Assembly: GCA_963825565.1 (NCBI GenBank)
Contig: CAWGTW010000016.1
Location: 124,001-188,000, forward strand
Length of the DNA stretch: 64,000 bases
DNA from: JBFGCT01 sp963825565
GTDB taxonomy: Bacteria > Actinomycetota > Acidimicrobiia > Acidimicrobiales > Ilumatobacteraceae
Direction: 5' to 3'
Positions 8,585 through 17,253 of the stretch are shown here, piece after piece (the stretch's first letter is position 1; the number at the start of each line of letters is the position of its first letter). The notes under the pieces were generated by a model. It saw nothing but the letters and a program-made list of their open reading frames with translations, was not told where the DNA came from and did no database searches. Made by a program: the position numbers and the translations under genes.

Positions 8585-10281
8585 CAGCTCAACCCCACGA
8601 TGTTGCCGTCGGCGTCGATGTCGATGCGCTGCAGCGCCGGGCTGGCGCCCAGGCCGGGCATGGTGCGCATGTCGCCACAGATCGGGTAGACGAATCCGGC
8701 CCCGACCGATGCTCGGACCTCCCTGACCGGCAGCGTCCATCCCGTCGGTGCCCCCTTCAACGAGGCGTCGGAGGAGATCGACAGGTGCGTCTTGGCGATG
8801 CACACCGGCAGGTGACCGAAGCCGGCCCCCTCGTACGTGTCGAGTTGGCTGTTCGCCTGGCTGGAGAACTCGACGTCGGCGGCGCCGTAGACCTTGGTGG
8901 CGACGGTGCGGATCTTGTCGCGCAGCGGCATGTCGTCGGGGTACAGCACGCGGAACTCGCTCGGCTCGTCGGCCGCCTCGGCGACGGCGTGGGCGAGCTC
9001 GATTGCGCCCGCTCCGCCGTCGGTGAAGTGGGTGGAGACCGCGGCCCGCGCATCGAACTCGGCGGCGATCTCCTTGATCGCCGCGATGTCGCCCCGGTGG
9101 TCCTCCGGGAACACGTTGATCGCGACGACCGGCGTGCAGCCGTGGATGCGCATGTTCTCGAGCTGCTTGCGGAGGTTGTCACCTCCCTGGTGCACCTCGT
9201 CGGGGTTCTCCTTCAGCAGGTCCTCGGGGAGTGGCTTGCCGGCGATGATCCGGTGGTTGCCGCTGTGGGCTTTGAGGCCGCGCACCGTCGCCACCAGCAC
9301 GGCGGCGTCGGGGGCCAGGCCCGATGCCCGGCACTTGATGTTGAAGAAGCGCTCGGCGCCCATGTCGGCGCCGAACCCGGCTTCGGTGATCAGGTAGTCG
9401 CCCATGTGGATGCCCACCTGGTCGGCGACGATCGAGCTGTTGCCGGTGGCGATGTTGCCGAACGGGCCGGTGTGCACCAGCGCCGGCGTGTTCTCCAGCG
9501 TCTGCATGAGGTTCGGCTTGATCGCCTCGCGCAGGATCACGGCCATCGCGCCGGCGACCTCGATGTCCTCGGCGGTGACCGGCGTGCCGGCCTTGGTGTA
9601 GCCGACCACGATCCGGCCGAGCCGCGCGCGCAGGTCCTGGAGGCTGGTGCACAGCGCCAGCGTCGCCATCACCTCGGAGGCGGCGGTGATGTCGAAGCCG
9701 GTCTCGCGGGGAATGCCGTCGAGCCGGCCGCCGAGCCCGATCACCGTGTTGCGCAGTGCCCGGTCGTTGACGTCGATCACCCGGCGCCACGTGATGTTGT
9801 GGAAGTCGATCCCGGTCGCGTTGCCGTGGTAGAGGTGGGCGTCGAGGGCGGCCGAGCACATGTTGTGGGCCGCGGTGACCGCGTGCATGTCGCCGGTCAG
9901 GTGGAGGTTCAGCAACTCCATCGGCACGACCTGGCTGTAGCCGCCGCCGGCGGCACCGCCCTTGATCCCGAACGTCGGACCCATCGACGGCTGGCGGATG
10001 GCGATCGTCGCCCGCTTGTCGATGTGGCTGAAGCCCATTCCGAGGCCGACCGTGGTGGTGGTCTTGCCCTCGCCGAGCGGGGTCGGCGTGATCGCCGACA
10101 CGACGACGTACTTCGCTCGCGGGCGGTCGGCCATCTTGCCGATCGCGTCGAGCCCGATCTTGGCGGCGCCGGAGCCATACGGTTCCAGGCACTCGAGCGG
10201 GATTCCCGACGCGCCGGCGATGTCTGCCAGCGGTTTGAGCCGGGCGGTCCCGGCGATCTCCAAGTCGGATGGGAAGCCCAT
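8584..10281 (-). CDS. fhs: formate-tetrahydrofolate ligase
   Basis: Catalyses ATP-dependent formation of 10-formyl-THF from formate and THF, reversible to yield formate and ATP. The 565-residue protein matches family length and shows the P-loop TPTPLGEGKTTTTVGLG, the conserved RQPSMGPTFGIKGGAAGGGY segment, FGNIATGNSSIVAD and the C-terminal CGDMRTMPGLG. The ATG at 10281 is preceded by AGGACGGAAG; the frame extends upstream but that part is not conserved. It is the first gene of the fhs-metF unit and is preceded by a good promoter overlapped by the GTTCC-N7-GGAAC operators. Release of formate during methyl-group catabolism is a reasonable inference. Confidence 0.95.
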   Translation of the reverse strand: MGFPSDLEIAGTARLKPLADIAGASGIPLECLEPYGSGAAKIGLDAIGKMADRPRAKYVVVSAITPTPLGEGKTTTTVGLGMGFSHIDKRATIAIRQPSMGPTFGIKGGAAGGGYSQVVPMELLNLHLTGDMHAVTAAHNMCSAALDAHLYHGNATGIDFHNITWRRVIDVNDRALRNTVIGLGGRLDGIPRETGFDITAASEVMATLALCTSLQDLRARLGRIVVGYTKAGTPVTAEDIEVAGAMAVILREAIKPNLMQTLENTPALVHTGPFGNIATGNSSIVADQVGIHMGDYLITEAGFGADMGAERFFNIKCRASGLAPDAAVLVATVRGLKAHSGNHRIIAGKPLPEDLLKENPDEVHQGGDNLRKQLENMRIHGCTPVVAINVFPEDHRGDIAAIKEIAAEFDARAAVSTHFTDGGAGAIELAHAVAEAADEPSEFRVLYPDDMPLRDKIRTVATKVYGAADVEFSSQANSQLDTYEGAGFGHLPVCIAKTHLSISSDASLKGAPTGWTLPVREVRASVGAGFVYPICGDMRTMPGLGASPALQRIDIDADGNIVGLS

Positions 10282-10365
10282 CTTCCGTCCTGTTCTGCCG
10301 CGCCCTTTCGGCGCGACCGTCCTCCGCTGCCAGCGGAACCCGTCGTACTGTCCGTCACGCAGCGG

Positions 10366-10417
10366 ATTCCGCATCGTGGAACGGTTCCATCATACAGAAC
10401 AGCCTCCCTCGTGTCGA
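10366..10417 (-). promoter_or_regulatory. fhs-metF promoter with two tandem 17-bp operators
   Basis: Reading toward fhs: a -35 box TCGACA (10417-10412), a 17-base spacer and a -10 box TATGAT (10394-10389), each one mismatch from consensus. Two operators overlap or follow the -10 box: GTTCCATCATACAGAAC (10384-10400) and ATTCCGCATCGTGGAAC (10366-10382), 18 bases apart. A repressor bound here would block RNA polymerase. The block is nearly identical to that upstream of the MttB-family gene (36417-36451). Confidence 0.7.
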
Positions 10418-10492
10418 CCCCCGATCGCCCGAATTCGCGCGCCTCCGATGACGCCCAGCGCGACCGTCGCTCGCGAGTCCGGCCGGGACGGT

Positions 10493-11797
10493 TCAGTCCC
10501 AGCCGTGGCGGGTGAGGGGCATGCCCGAGCGCCCGTCGGCGAACGGCTTCACACCGAGGGTCTGGTGGTGGTGCAGCCCACCGTCGGTGAAGCCGTTGAT
10601 GCTGCCCGACATGTAGAGCCGCCAGACGCGGGCCCGCCCTTCGCCGACGAGTCCGACCGCCTCGTCCCAGCGCTCCTCCAGGTTGGCCACCCATTGGGTG
10701 AGCGTGCGGGCGTAGTGTTCGCGAAGGTTCTCGACGTCGCGGACCTCGAAGCCGGCCTGCTGCATCTTGACCGCGCTGACCCCGACGTCGATCAACTCGC
10801 CGTCGGGAAACACGTAGCGGTAGACGAACTTGCGACGGCCGAGCTTGGAGCCCCCGATCGAGGAGATCGCATGGTTCAGCAGCCGCCCGCCGGGGCGCAG
10901 CAGCGAGTGGAGTCCGGCGAAGTACGTCGGGAGGTTCCGCAGCCCGACGTGTTCGGCCATGCCGATCGAGGAGATCGCGTCGTACGGACCGTCGCCGACC
11001 TCGCGGTAGTCCTGGATCCGGATCTCGACGCGGTCGGAGAGGCCGGCGTCCTCGACGCGACGGCGAGCCTCGACCGCCTGCTCGTCGCTGATCGTGACGC
11101 CGACGACGTCGACATCGTGGTGGCTGGCGGCGTGGATCGCCATCGACCCCCATCCGCAACCGACGTCGAGCAGCCGGGGTCGGTCCCCGCCGCTCGCCGC
11201 CCTCACGGCCGGTTCGGCGAGGCCGAGCTTGCGGCAGATCAGTTCGTGCTTGGCCGCCTGTGCCTCCTCCAGGGTCGCGTCGTCGGAGGTGTAGCGGGCG
11301 CAGGAGTAGGTCATCGACGGCCCGAGCACCAGCCGGTAGAAGCCGTTGCCGACGTCGTAGTGGTGGCTGATCGCCTCCTTGTCGCGGCCGATCGAGTGGC
11401 GGATCCCGCGCGGCTGCGCTTCCTCCGGGGGAGGTGGCGGCGGCGAACCGAGCACGCCGAGCTCGCGGGTGGCGGCCAGGATGCGCGGCGCGGCGCTGGC
11501 GATCGCGGTGGGGCTCTGGCGAGAGGATCGATCGAGTGCCTTGAGCACCTTCGCCGCCGGACCCTCGACGTCGATCTCACCGGCGACGAACGCCCGTCCG
11601 AACCCGAGCTCGTCCGGCGCCCACACGATGCGCCGCAGCGCATCGGGGGTGTTCATCCTGATCGTGCCCGGACCGTCGTCGGCGCCGAGCGCGCTCCCGT
11701 CCCAGAACTCGATCCGGACCGGCGGGGTCCCGTCGATCAACACGTCGATCGCGGGCCGCATGATGTCCGCGACCGACCTCGTTTCCGAATGCGTCAT
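10493..11797 (-). CDS. cyclopropane-fatty-acyl-phospholipid synthase family methyltransferase
   Basis: A 434-residue SAM-dependent methyltransferase acting on unsaturated acyl chains of membrane lipids. It has the SAM-binding motif RLLDVGCGWGSMAIHAA, the preceding ISHHYDVGNGFYRLVLGPSMTYSCA characteristic of CFA synthases, and the C-terminal catalytic block with LREHYARTLTQWVANLEERW. Length fits the family. The start ATG 11797 has a clear ribosome-binding site (AGGGAGGG eight bases upstream). Relatives produce cyclopropane or methyl-branched (tuberculostearic-type) fatty acids; which product is made cannot be decided. It is surrounded by one-carbon genes, but a functional link is not shown. 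Confidence 0.87.
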   Translation of the reverse strand: MTHSETRSVADIMRPAIDVLIDGTPPVRIEFWDGSALGADDGPGTIRMNTPDALRRIVWAPDELGFGRAFVAGEIDVEGPAAKVLKALDRSSRQSPTAIASAAPRILAATRELGVLGSPPPPPPEEAQPRGIRHSIGRDKEAISHHYDVGNGFYRLVLGPSMTYSCARYTSDDATLEEAQAAKHELICRKLGLAEPAVRAASGGDRPRLLDVGCGWGSMAIHAASHHDVDVVGVTISDEQAVEARRRVEDAGLSDRVEIRIQDYREVGDGPYDAISSIGMAEHVGLRNLPTYFAGLHSLLRPGGRLLNHAISSIGGSKLGRRKFVYRYVFPDGELIDVGVSAVKMQQAGFEVRDVENLREHYARTLTQWVANLEERWDEAVGLVGEGRARVWRLYMSGSINGFTDGGLHHHQTLGVKPFADGRSGMPLTRHGWD

Positions 11798-11890
11798 GTC
11801 GTCCCTCCCTTTCCGCAAACGCTCCCCGCGATGTTGCCACGTCGCCAGGGTCGTTCGGCAGTGAAGGTGGTCGGTGGCGCTGTCGCGCGG

Positions 11891-11935
11891 TCTCGGTGTC
11901 GACGGTTCCGGGGGCCGGAGCCATCGACACCGAGA
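11891..11935 (-). terminator. strong hairpin downstream of the GntR gene
   Basis: Arms TCTCGGTGTCGACGG (11891-11905) and its near-perfect complement (11921-11935) enclose a loop that itself folds (TCCGG/CCGGA), giving about 20 base pairs. It sits 16 bases beyond the GntR stop and before the CFA synthase start, so it probably ends GntR transcription. No clear U-tract is present. Confidence 0.55.
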
Positions 11936-11951
11936 GAGCGCTGATCGACGC

Positions 11952-12668
11952 TCAGTTCCCGGCGAGCGGGGCGCCGAGGCGATGCGTCACCGCGTTGCGG
12001 ACCTGGGCGTCGAACGACTTGACGTGGGCGTCGACGAGCGCGGCGGCGCGGTCGGCGTCGCGGTCGAGCAGCGCGGCGTGGATCGCCTCGTGCTCGTCGA
12101 CCGCGTGCCCCATGTCGGCGACGTCGGCGAGGTACATGTGCCACAACCGGTCGCTCTGGGCGTAGAGCATGTCGAGCGTGTCGGTGAGGAAGCGGTTGCC
12201 GGCGGCGCGCCAGATGATCTCGTGGCACTGCCGATCGAGTTCGAGCAGTTGCTCCGGCGTCGTGCCGGGCCGGGTCGTCTCGGCGAGGACGGCTGCCATG
12301 TCGGCCCAGTCGGCGTCGGTGCCCCGTACGCAGGCCAGGCGGGCGGCGTACGGCTCCATGATCGAGCGTGTCTCGTAGAGCGTCGCCAACTCCTCGACGT
12401 CGATCGCGCTGACCAGCATCCCGCGGCGGGGGAGCACGGTCACGAAGTGGTCGCGGGCCAGGCGCTGGAGCGCCTCGCGGATCGGCGTGCGCCCGATCCC
12501 GAGCCGCTGTTGGAGATCGGCCTCGCGGACCACGTCGCCGGGCGCGAGCTCGAGGCGGATGATCATGCGGCGGATCTCGTGGAACGCGTGCTCGGCGAGC
12601 GAGGTCGAACCCTCGCCCGACGTTGCGTTGGTCGATCCGGTCGTCGTGTTCGCAGCGCTTGACATCAT
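11952..12668 (-). CDS. GntR-family regulator, FCD (FadR) subgroup
   Basis: A 238-residue transcription factor. The winged helix-turn-helix is at about residues 20-90 (FHEIRRMIIRLELAPGDVVREADLQQRLGIGRTPIREALQRL), followed by the all-helical FCD ligand domain with its metal/ligand His and Arg residues (ELDRQCHEI, VDEHEAIHAALLDRD). FCD regulators usually sense small organic acids and repress nearby catabolic genes. The gene is divergent from the dimethylglycine-dehydrogenase-type gene, and a perfect palindrome TGATATATCA lies between them, so autoregulation and control of that gene is the likely arrangement. Two adjacent ATG codons form the start; the first (12668) was taken. Confidence 0.85.
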   Translation of the reverse strand: MMSSAANTTTGSTNATSGEGSTSLAEHAFHEIRRMIIRLELAPGDVVREADLQQRLGIGRTPIREALQRLARDHFVTVLPRRGMLVSAIDVEELATLYETRSIMEPYAARLACVRGTDADWADMAAVLAETTRPGTTPEQLLELDRQCHEIIWRAAGNRFLTDTLDMLYAQSDRLWHMYLADVADMGHAVDEHEAIHAALLDRDADRAAALVDAHVKSFDAQVRNAVTHRLGAPLAGN

Positions 12669-12669
12669 C

Positions 12670-12692
12670 CTGATACGGTGATGATATATCAG
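12670..12692. promoter_or_regulatory. probable GntR operator
   Basis: The perfect 10-bp palindrome TGATATATCA (12682-12691) is nested in a wider repeat CTGATA-N11-TATCAG (12670-12692). It lies immediately upstream of the GntR start and about 110 bases before the divergent FAD-GcvT gene, and it is strikingly AT-rich for this genome. Confidence 0.5.
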
Positions 12693-12726
12693 ACCGTCAA
12701 CCGCCGCATCCACGATCCCGCCACGT

Positions 12727-12769
12727 CTCGGTGTCGACCGTCCCGCCCGCCGGGTCCGTCGGCGCCGAG
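12727..12769 (+). repeat. second copy of the TCTCGGTGTCGAC hairpin motif
   Basis: CTCGGTGTCGAC (12727-12738) pairs with GTCGGCGCCGAG (12758-12769) using two G-U pairs if transcribed. The left arm shares 13 bases with the hairpin at 11891-11935. It would fall in the 5' leader of the FAD-GcvT gene, so a regulatory or repeat-element role is possible. Confidence 0.35.
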
Positions 12770-12802
12770 CGCCGGGGTGGACGCCTGCACCGGGAGTGAT
12801 CC

Positions 12803-15352
12803 ATGAGTGACGCAACATCCACGCCGGAGTTCCCGTCGAGCGCCAAGGTCGTCGTGATCGGCGCCGGGATCGTCGGCAATTGCCTGGTCGGCCATCTCGC
12901 CCGCCTCGGCTGGACCGACATGGTCCTGCTCGACAAGGGTCCGCTCCCCAACCCCGGCGGATCGACGGGCCACGCGTCGAACTTCATCTTCCCGGTCGAC
13001 CACAACAAGGAGATGGCGCTGCTCGGGGTGCAATCGGCCAACCAGTACCGGGACCTCGATCGCAGCGTCGACTCCGGCGGCATCGAGGTCGCCCGCACGC
13101 AGCAGCGGATGGACGAGCTCCAGCGGCGGATGACCAGCGCGACCGCATGGGGAGTCGAGGCCCACCTGCTCACCCCTGCGGGCGTGAAGGAGCTCGTCCC
13201 GTTCATCAACGAGGACGTGATCCTCGGTGGCTTCTACTGCCCGTCGGTGTCGGTGGTCGACTCGCTCGACACCGGGACGCTGTTCCGCCAGGAGGCGATC
13301 GACACGGCCGGCCTTCAGGTGTTCGCCAACACCGAGGTGCTCGACATCGAGACCGAGGACGAACCGGCGACCGGCCTGCAGAAGGTAAAGGCCGTCGTCA
13401 CCGACAGGGGCCGAATCGAGGCCGAGTACGTCGTGATCGCGTGCGGTGTGTGGTCGAACCGGATCGCCAACATGGCCGGTGCGACGATCCCGCTCGTGCC
13501 CGCGGTCCACCAGATGGCCGACGTCGGCCCGATGGACATCCTCGCCGAGACCAACAACGAGATCGGCTACCCGATCGTCCGCGACATGGACACGTTCTGC
13601 TACGAGCGTCAGTCGGCCGGCTCGATGGAGGTCGGGTCGTACGCCCACCGCCCGATCCTGCACCACCCCGACACGATCCCGTCGAACGACGAGGCTGCGC
13701 TGAGCCCGACCGAGATGCCGTTCACCGCCGACGACTTCGACCCGCAGATGGAGCAGGCGATCGAGCTGATGGACATGCTCGGCGACGCCGAGATCAAGTA
13801 CGCGATCAACGGCCTGCTGTCGCTGACGCCGGACGCGATGCCGTGCCTCGGCGAGACCGTCGAGGTCCGCAACCTGTGGTCGGCTGCAGCGGTGTGGGTC
13901 AAGGAGGGTCCGGGCATGGCCCAGGTCGTCGCCGAGTGGATGACCTACGGCTACCCGCGCGTGATCGACGCCCACGGCGCCGACATCTCGCGCTTCTACC
14001 CCGAGGAGCGGGGCGACGAGCACATCTGGGCCCGCGCTGCGGAGCACTTCAACAAGACGTACGGGATCGTGCACCCGGCCGAGCAGTGGGAGAGCCGCCG
14101 CAAGCTGGTGGTGTCGCCGTTGTTCGAGCGCGAGGAGCAGCTCGGGGCGTTCTTCTTCCAGGCTCGGGTCTGGGAGCGGCCGCAGTGGTTCACGTCGAAT
14201 GCCGACTTGGTGGATCGCTACGGCGTGGCGGAACGCGACGTCGAGTGGGACAACCGCTGGTGGAGCCCGATCACGGTCGGCGAGCACCTGAACATGCGCG
14301 AGCACTGCGGGCTGTTCGACCTGTCCGCGTTCCAGATCTTCGAGCTGAAGGGGCCGGGAGCCGTCGACTTCGCCGACTACCTGTGCGTGAACAAGATCGG
14401 GCCGGTCGGCAGGGCGACCTACACGCCGTTCCTGACGCCGGCCGGCGGGTTCCACTCCGACCTGACGATGCAGCGGGTCGCCGAGGACACGGTCAACGTG
14501 GTGACCGGCGCTTTCGACGGACCCCGTGACCTGGCGTGGATCAAGAAGTACCTACCCGACGACGGCTCGGTCACCGTGACCGACCGGTCGCGTGAGATCG
14601 CCACGCTCGGCCTGTGGGGTCCGAATGCCCCGGCGCTGCTGGCGACCCTGACCGACGCCGACCTGTCGCAGGAGGGGTCGCCGTACGGTTCGATCGTCGA
14701 GGTCGACCTGGACTGCGACGGCGACACCGTACGGGCGACGCTGTTCCGCATCTCCTACGTCGGCGACACCGGCTGGGAGATCTACGTGCCGTGGGACGAG
14801 GCGACCAAGGTGTGGGACGCGCTGATGGCCACTGGCGAGCCGTTCGGGCTGCGGCCGACCGGGATGGGCGTGTACGCCGTGTCGGGCCGGATCGAGAAGG
14901 GCTACCGTCTGCAGGGCGCCGAACTCGAGAGCGAGTACAACCCGCTCGAGGCGGGCCTGGCGCGCCCGAAGGTGAAAGCGGCCGACTTCATCGGCAAGGA
15001 GGCGTACGTGGCGGCCCGCGAAGCCGGCGACCCGGAGGTGCTGATGTGCACGCTGACCGTCGAGGACCCCACCGACTCCCAGGGTCGCACGCGCTGGTTG
15101 CAGGGTGGCAACGAGCCGATCATGGATCTCGACGGCAACGTGCTCAGCGATTCCCATGGCAGGGTGTCGCGGGTGACGACCGCCGGCTACGGCCCCTCGG
15201 TGGGCAAGCAGATCCTGATGGCGTACCTGCCGCGCGACCTCGCCGTGCCCGGGACCGACCTCCAGGTCATGTACATGTACGAGAAGTTCCCGGTCAAGGT
15301 CGTCGGCACCGACGGCCCCTTCGACCCGGAGAACACCCGGCTCAAAGCATGA
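12803..15352 (+). CDS. dimethylglycine/sarcosine dehydrogenase-type FAD-GcvT fusion protein
   Basis: An 849-residue two-part enzyme. Residues about 15-400 are a DAO-type flavin domain (AKVVVIGAGIVGNCLVGHLA; NPGGSTGHASNFIFPVDHNK near the flavin-linking His region). From about 470 it is an aminomethyltransferase (GcvT) domain with the folate-binding ELKGPGAVDFADYL and GDTGWEIYVP segments, ending in a GcvT C-terminal barrel. Relatives oxidatively remove an N-methyl group from dimethylglycine or sarcosine and hand the C1 unit to THF as 5,10-methylene-THF. Electrons go to ETF, and etfB-etfA follow directly. ATG 12803 has GGGAG upstream. Probably regulated by the divergent GntR gene. The exact substrate is inferred. 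Confidence 0.85.
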   Translation: MSDATSTPEFPSSAKVVVIGAGIVGNCLVGHLARLGWTDMVLLDKGPLPNPGGSTGHASNFIFPVDHNKEMALLGVQSANQYRDLDRSVDSGGIEVARTQQRMDELQRRMTSATAWGVEAHLLTPAGVKELVPFINEDVILGGFYCPSVSVVDSLDTGTLFRQEAIDTAGLQVFANTEVLDIETEDEPATGLQKVKAVVTDRGRIEAEYVVIACGVWSNRIANMAGATIPLVPAVHQMADVGPMDILAETNNEIGYPIVRDMDTFCYERQSAGSMEVGSYAHRPILHHPDTIPSNDEAALSPTEMPFTADDFDPQMEQAIELMDMLGDAEIKYAINGLLSLTPDAMPCLGETVEVRNLWSAAAVWVKEGPGMAQVVAEWMTYGYPRVIDAHGADISRFYPEERGDEHIWARAAEHFNKTYGIVHPAEQWESRRKLVVSPLFEREEQLGAFFFQARVWERPQWFTSNADLVDRYGVAERDVEWDNRWWSPITVGEHLNMREHCGLFDLSAFQIFELKGPGAVDFADYLCVNKIGPVGRATYTPFLTPAGGFHSDLTMQRVAEDTVNVVTGAFDGPRDLAWIKKYLPDDGSVTVTDRSREIATLGLWGPNAPALLATLTDADLSQEGSPYGSIVEVDLDCDGDTVRATLFRISYVGDTGWEIYVPWDEATKVWDALMATGEPFGLRPTGMGVYAVSGRIEKGYRLQGAELESEYNPLEAGLARPKVKAADFIGKEAYVAAREAGDPEVLMCTLTVEDPTDSQGRTRWLQGGNEPIMDLDGNVLSDSHGRVSRVTTAGYGPSVGKQILMAYLPRDLAVPGTDLQVMYMYEKFPVKVVGTDGPFDPENTRLKA

Positions 15353-15446
15353 GTCCGATCGCCGATGCAACGCGGTGGGGGAGCACGAGGGGGTGCTCCG
15401 CGATCCCCCTCGCCGATCGGGCGACCCGCCTTGTCGTGAGCCCGAC

Positions 15447-16235
15447 ATGAGAGTCCTGGTCTGTGTGAAGCGGGTGCCGGCGCCAGGGGCGAAGATCAAC
15501 GTGACCCCCGACGGGCAGTCGGTCGACACGGCGAACCTCGGATTCACGATGTCGCCACACGAGGAGTGCGGGGTCGAGCTGGCGGTGCAGCTCGTCGAGC
15601 AGCACGGCGGGGAGTCCCACGTGCTGACCCTCGGCGTCGCGGAAGCCGACGAGCAGTGCCGGTACGCCGCGTCGATCGGGGTGGACAAGGCCACGCTCGT
15701 GGCGGTCGACTCGATGGACTGGGACCCGCAGCGCACCGCCCGCGCGCTGACCTCGACGATCGGGGCGATCGAGGCCGAGGACGGCCCGTTCGACCTCATC
15801 GTCATGGGGAACGAGTCGGCTGACACCGGCGGCTTCCAGGTCGGCATCCGGGTCGCACGAGCGCTCGGCCGCCCGATCGTGCAGGGGCTGAAGGGTGTCG
15901 AGCTGTCCGACGGCGGTTCGTCGGTCGTCTGCCGCCGCGAGATCGACGCCGGCGCTGAGGTCTACGAGCTCCCGCTCCCGGCGGTGGTCGGCGTGAAGGA
16001 GGGCATCACGTGGCCCCGCTATCCGACGATGCGGGGCCGTCTGGCGTCGAAGAAGCTCGACGTGTCGGTCGTGTCCTCCGACGCCGAGCCGGGCGGCCAG
16101 TCGAAGGTCCGTCTCGTCCGGCCCGAGGAGAAGGTGTCCGAGACCGTGATCCTCGGCCATGGCCCGGAGGCTGCCCCGAAGGTGGTCGAGCTGCTGCAGG
16201 AGCTCGGCCTCTGGCCCGAAGGAGTTCGCGCATGA
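15447..16235 (+). CDS. etfB: electron transfer flavoprotein beta subunit
   Basis: A 262-residue ETF beta subunit that, with EtfA, accepts electrons from flavin dehydrogenases and passes them to the quinone pool. Recognised from the start MRVLVCVKRVPAPGAKI, the signature-like region GIRVARALGRPIVQGLKGVEL, and LPAVVGVKEGITWPRYPTMRGR. Downstream of the FAD-GcvT dehydrogenase, it is the natural electron acceptor for that enzyme. The start ATG 15447 fits the conserved first beta strand; upstream frame sequence is not conserved. An AAGGAG ribosome-binding site at the end of etfB precedes a tiny frame that leads into etfA. Confidence 0.93.
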   Translation: MRVLVCVKRVPAPGAKINVTPDGQSVDTANLGFTMSPHEECGVELAVQLVEQHGGESHVLTLGVAEADEQCRYAASIGVDKATLVAVDSMDWDPQRTARALTSTIGAIEAEDGPFDLIVMGNESADTGGFQVGIRVARALGRPIVQGLKGVELSDGGSSVVCRREIDAGAEVYELPLPAVVGVKEGITWPRYPTMRGRLASKKLDVSVVSSDAEPGGQSKVRLVRPEEKVSETVILGHGPEAAPKVVELLQELGLWPEGVRA

Positions 16236-16291
16236 TGCCGGCAACCCGACGTCCGACGGCAACGGTCGGCGAGCGAGCGGTGTCGGCGTGA
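16232..16291 (+). other. 19-residue bridging ORF between etfB and etfA
   Basis: ATG 16232 overlaps the etfB stop (ATGA) and is preceded by a strong AAGGAG. The frame ends at a TGA that overlaps the etfA start codon (GTGA). EtfA has no ribosome-binding site of its own at the right distance, so ribosomes may load here and reinitiate at etfA. The peptide has no recognisable features. Confidence 0.45.
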
Positions 16292-17253
16292 GCGGCCCGG
16301 TCCTCGTCGTGATCGAGCACGACCGCGGCACGATGGCCGGCGCGTCGGCGGAGGCGTTGACGTTCGGTCGCTCGGTCGCCGAGCAGCTCGGCGTGGCGTG
16401 CGAGGCGCTGCTGATCGTCGACGGATCGCTCGCGGACGAGTGTGCCCGCTACGGGGCGTCGACCGTCCACGTCGCGGCCGTCGACCGGCTCCGCGACTAC
16501 AGCCCCGAGGTCTGTGGCGACGTCATCGCCGCGGCGGCCGATGCGTTGTCGCCGTCGGGCATCGTCGCCTGCGGCACCGACCGCGGCAACGAGATGCTCG
16601 CCCACGCGGCGGCCGTGCTCGACCTGCCGTTCGTCGCCAACTGCCTCGACGTGAACTGCCTCGACGTCACGGTCGCCGACGACTGGGAGATGACCCGGGT
16701 CCAGTGGGGTGGCAGCCTCAACGAAGACGCCCGCCTGTCGTCGCCCCTCCCGATCGTGTCGGTCGCCCATCACGCCGTCGAGGCCGCGGAGTCCCCGGTC
16801 GAGCCGAACGTGGCGCCGCTCGACGTCTCGGTCGCCGACACCGGTCTGCGCACGATGGTCAAGGACCGCGACGTCGTCGAGGGCGGCCTGACCCTGGCGA
16901 CCGCGCCGGTCGTCGTCGGAGGTGGCCGCGGCGTCGGCAGCGCCGAGGGGTTCAAGGTGCTCGAGGAGTTGGCGGCGAAGCTCGGCGGTGTCGTCGGGTG
17001 CAGCCGGGCCGTGACCAACAACGGTTGGCGCCCCCACTCCGATCAGGTCGGCCAGACCGGCACGCGGATCGCGCCGCAGCTCTACATCGCTTGCGGCATC
17101 AGTGGCGCCATCCAGCACTGGGTCGGCGCGAAGGGCGCGAAGAAGATCCTCGCGATCAACACCGACCCAGCCGCGAACATGGTCGTCAAGGCCGACTACG
17201 CCGTGATCGGCGACCTGTTCGCCGTCGTGCCCGCGATCGCGTCCGCGGACTGA
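16288..17253 (+). CDS. etfA: electron transfer flavoprotein alpha subunit
   Basis: A 321-residue ETF alpha subunit. The N-terminal part mirrors EtfB, and the C-terminal FAD domain carries the classic segments: VVVGGGRGVGSAEGFKVLEELA, GCSRAVTNNGWRPHSDQVGQTG, and ISGAIQHWVGAKGAKKILAINTDPAANMVVKADYAVIGD. It forms the heterodimer that binds FAD. GTG 16288 is the only start that fits the conserved VLVVIEHDRG strand. The 3' end overlaps the convergent luciferase-like gene by 58 bases, with both C-termini coded in the shared DNA. Confidence 0.94.
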   Translation: MSGPVLVVIEHDRGTMAGASAEALTFGRSVAEQLGVACEALLIVDGSLADECARYGASTVHVAAVDRLRDYSPEVCGDVIAAAADALSPSGIVACGTDRGNEMLAHAAAVLDLPFVANCLDVNCLDVTVADDWEMTRVQWGGSLNEDARLSSPLPIVSVAHHAVEAAESPVEPNVAPLDVSVADTGLRTMVKDRDVVEGGLTLATAPVVVGGGRGVGSAEGFKVLEELAAKLGGVVGCSRAVTNNGWRPHSDQVGQTGTRIAPQLYIACGISGAIQHWVGAKGAKKILAINTDPAANMVVKADYAVIGDLFAVVPAIASAD

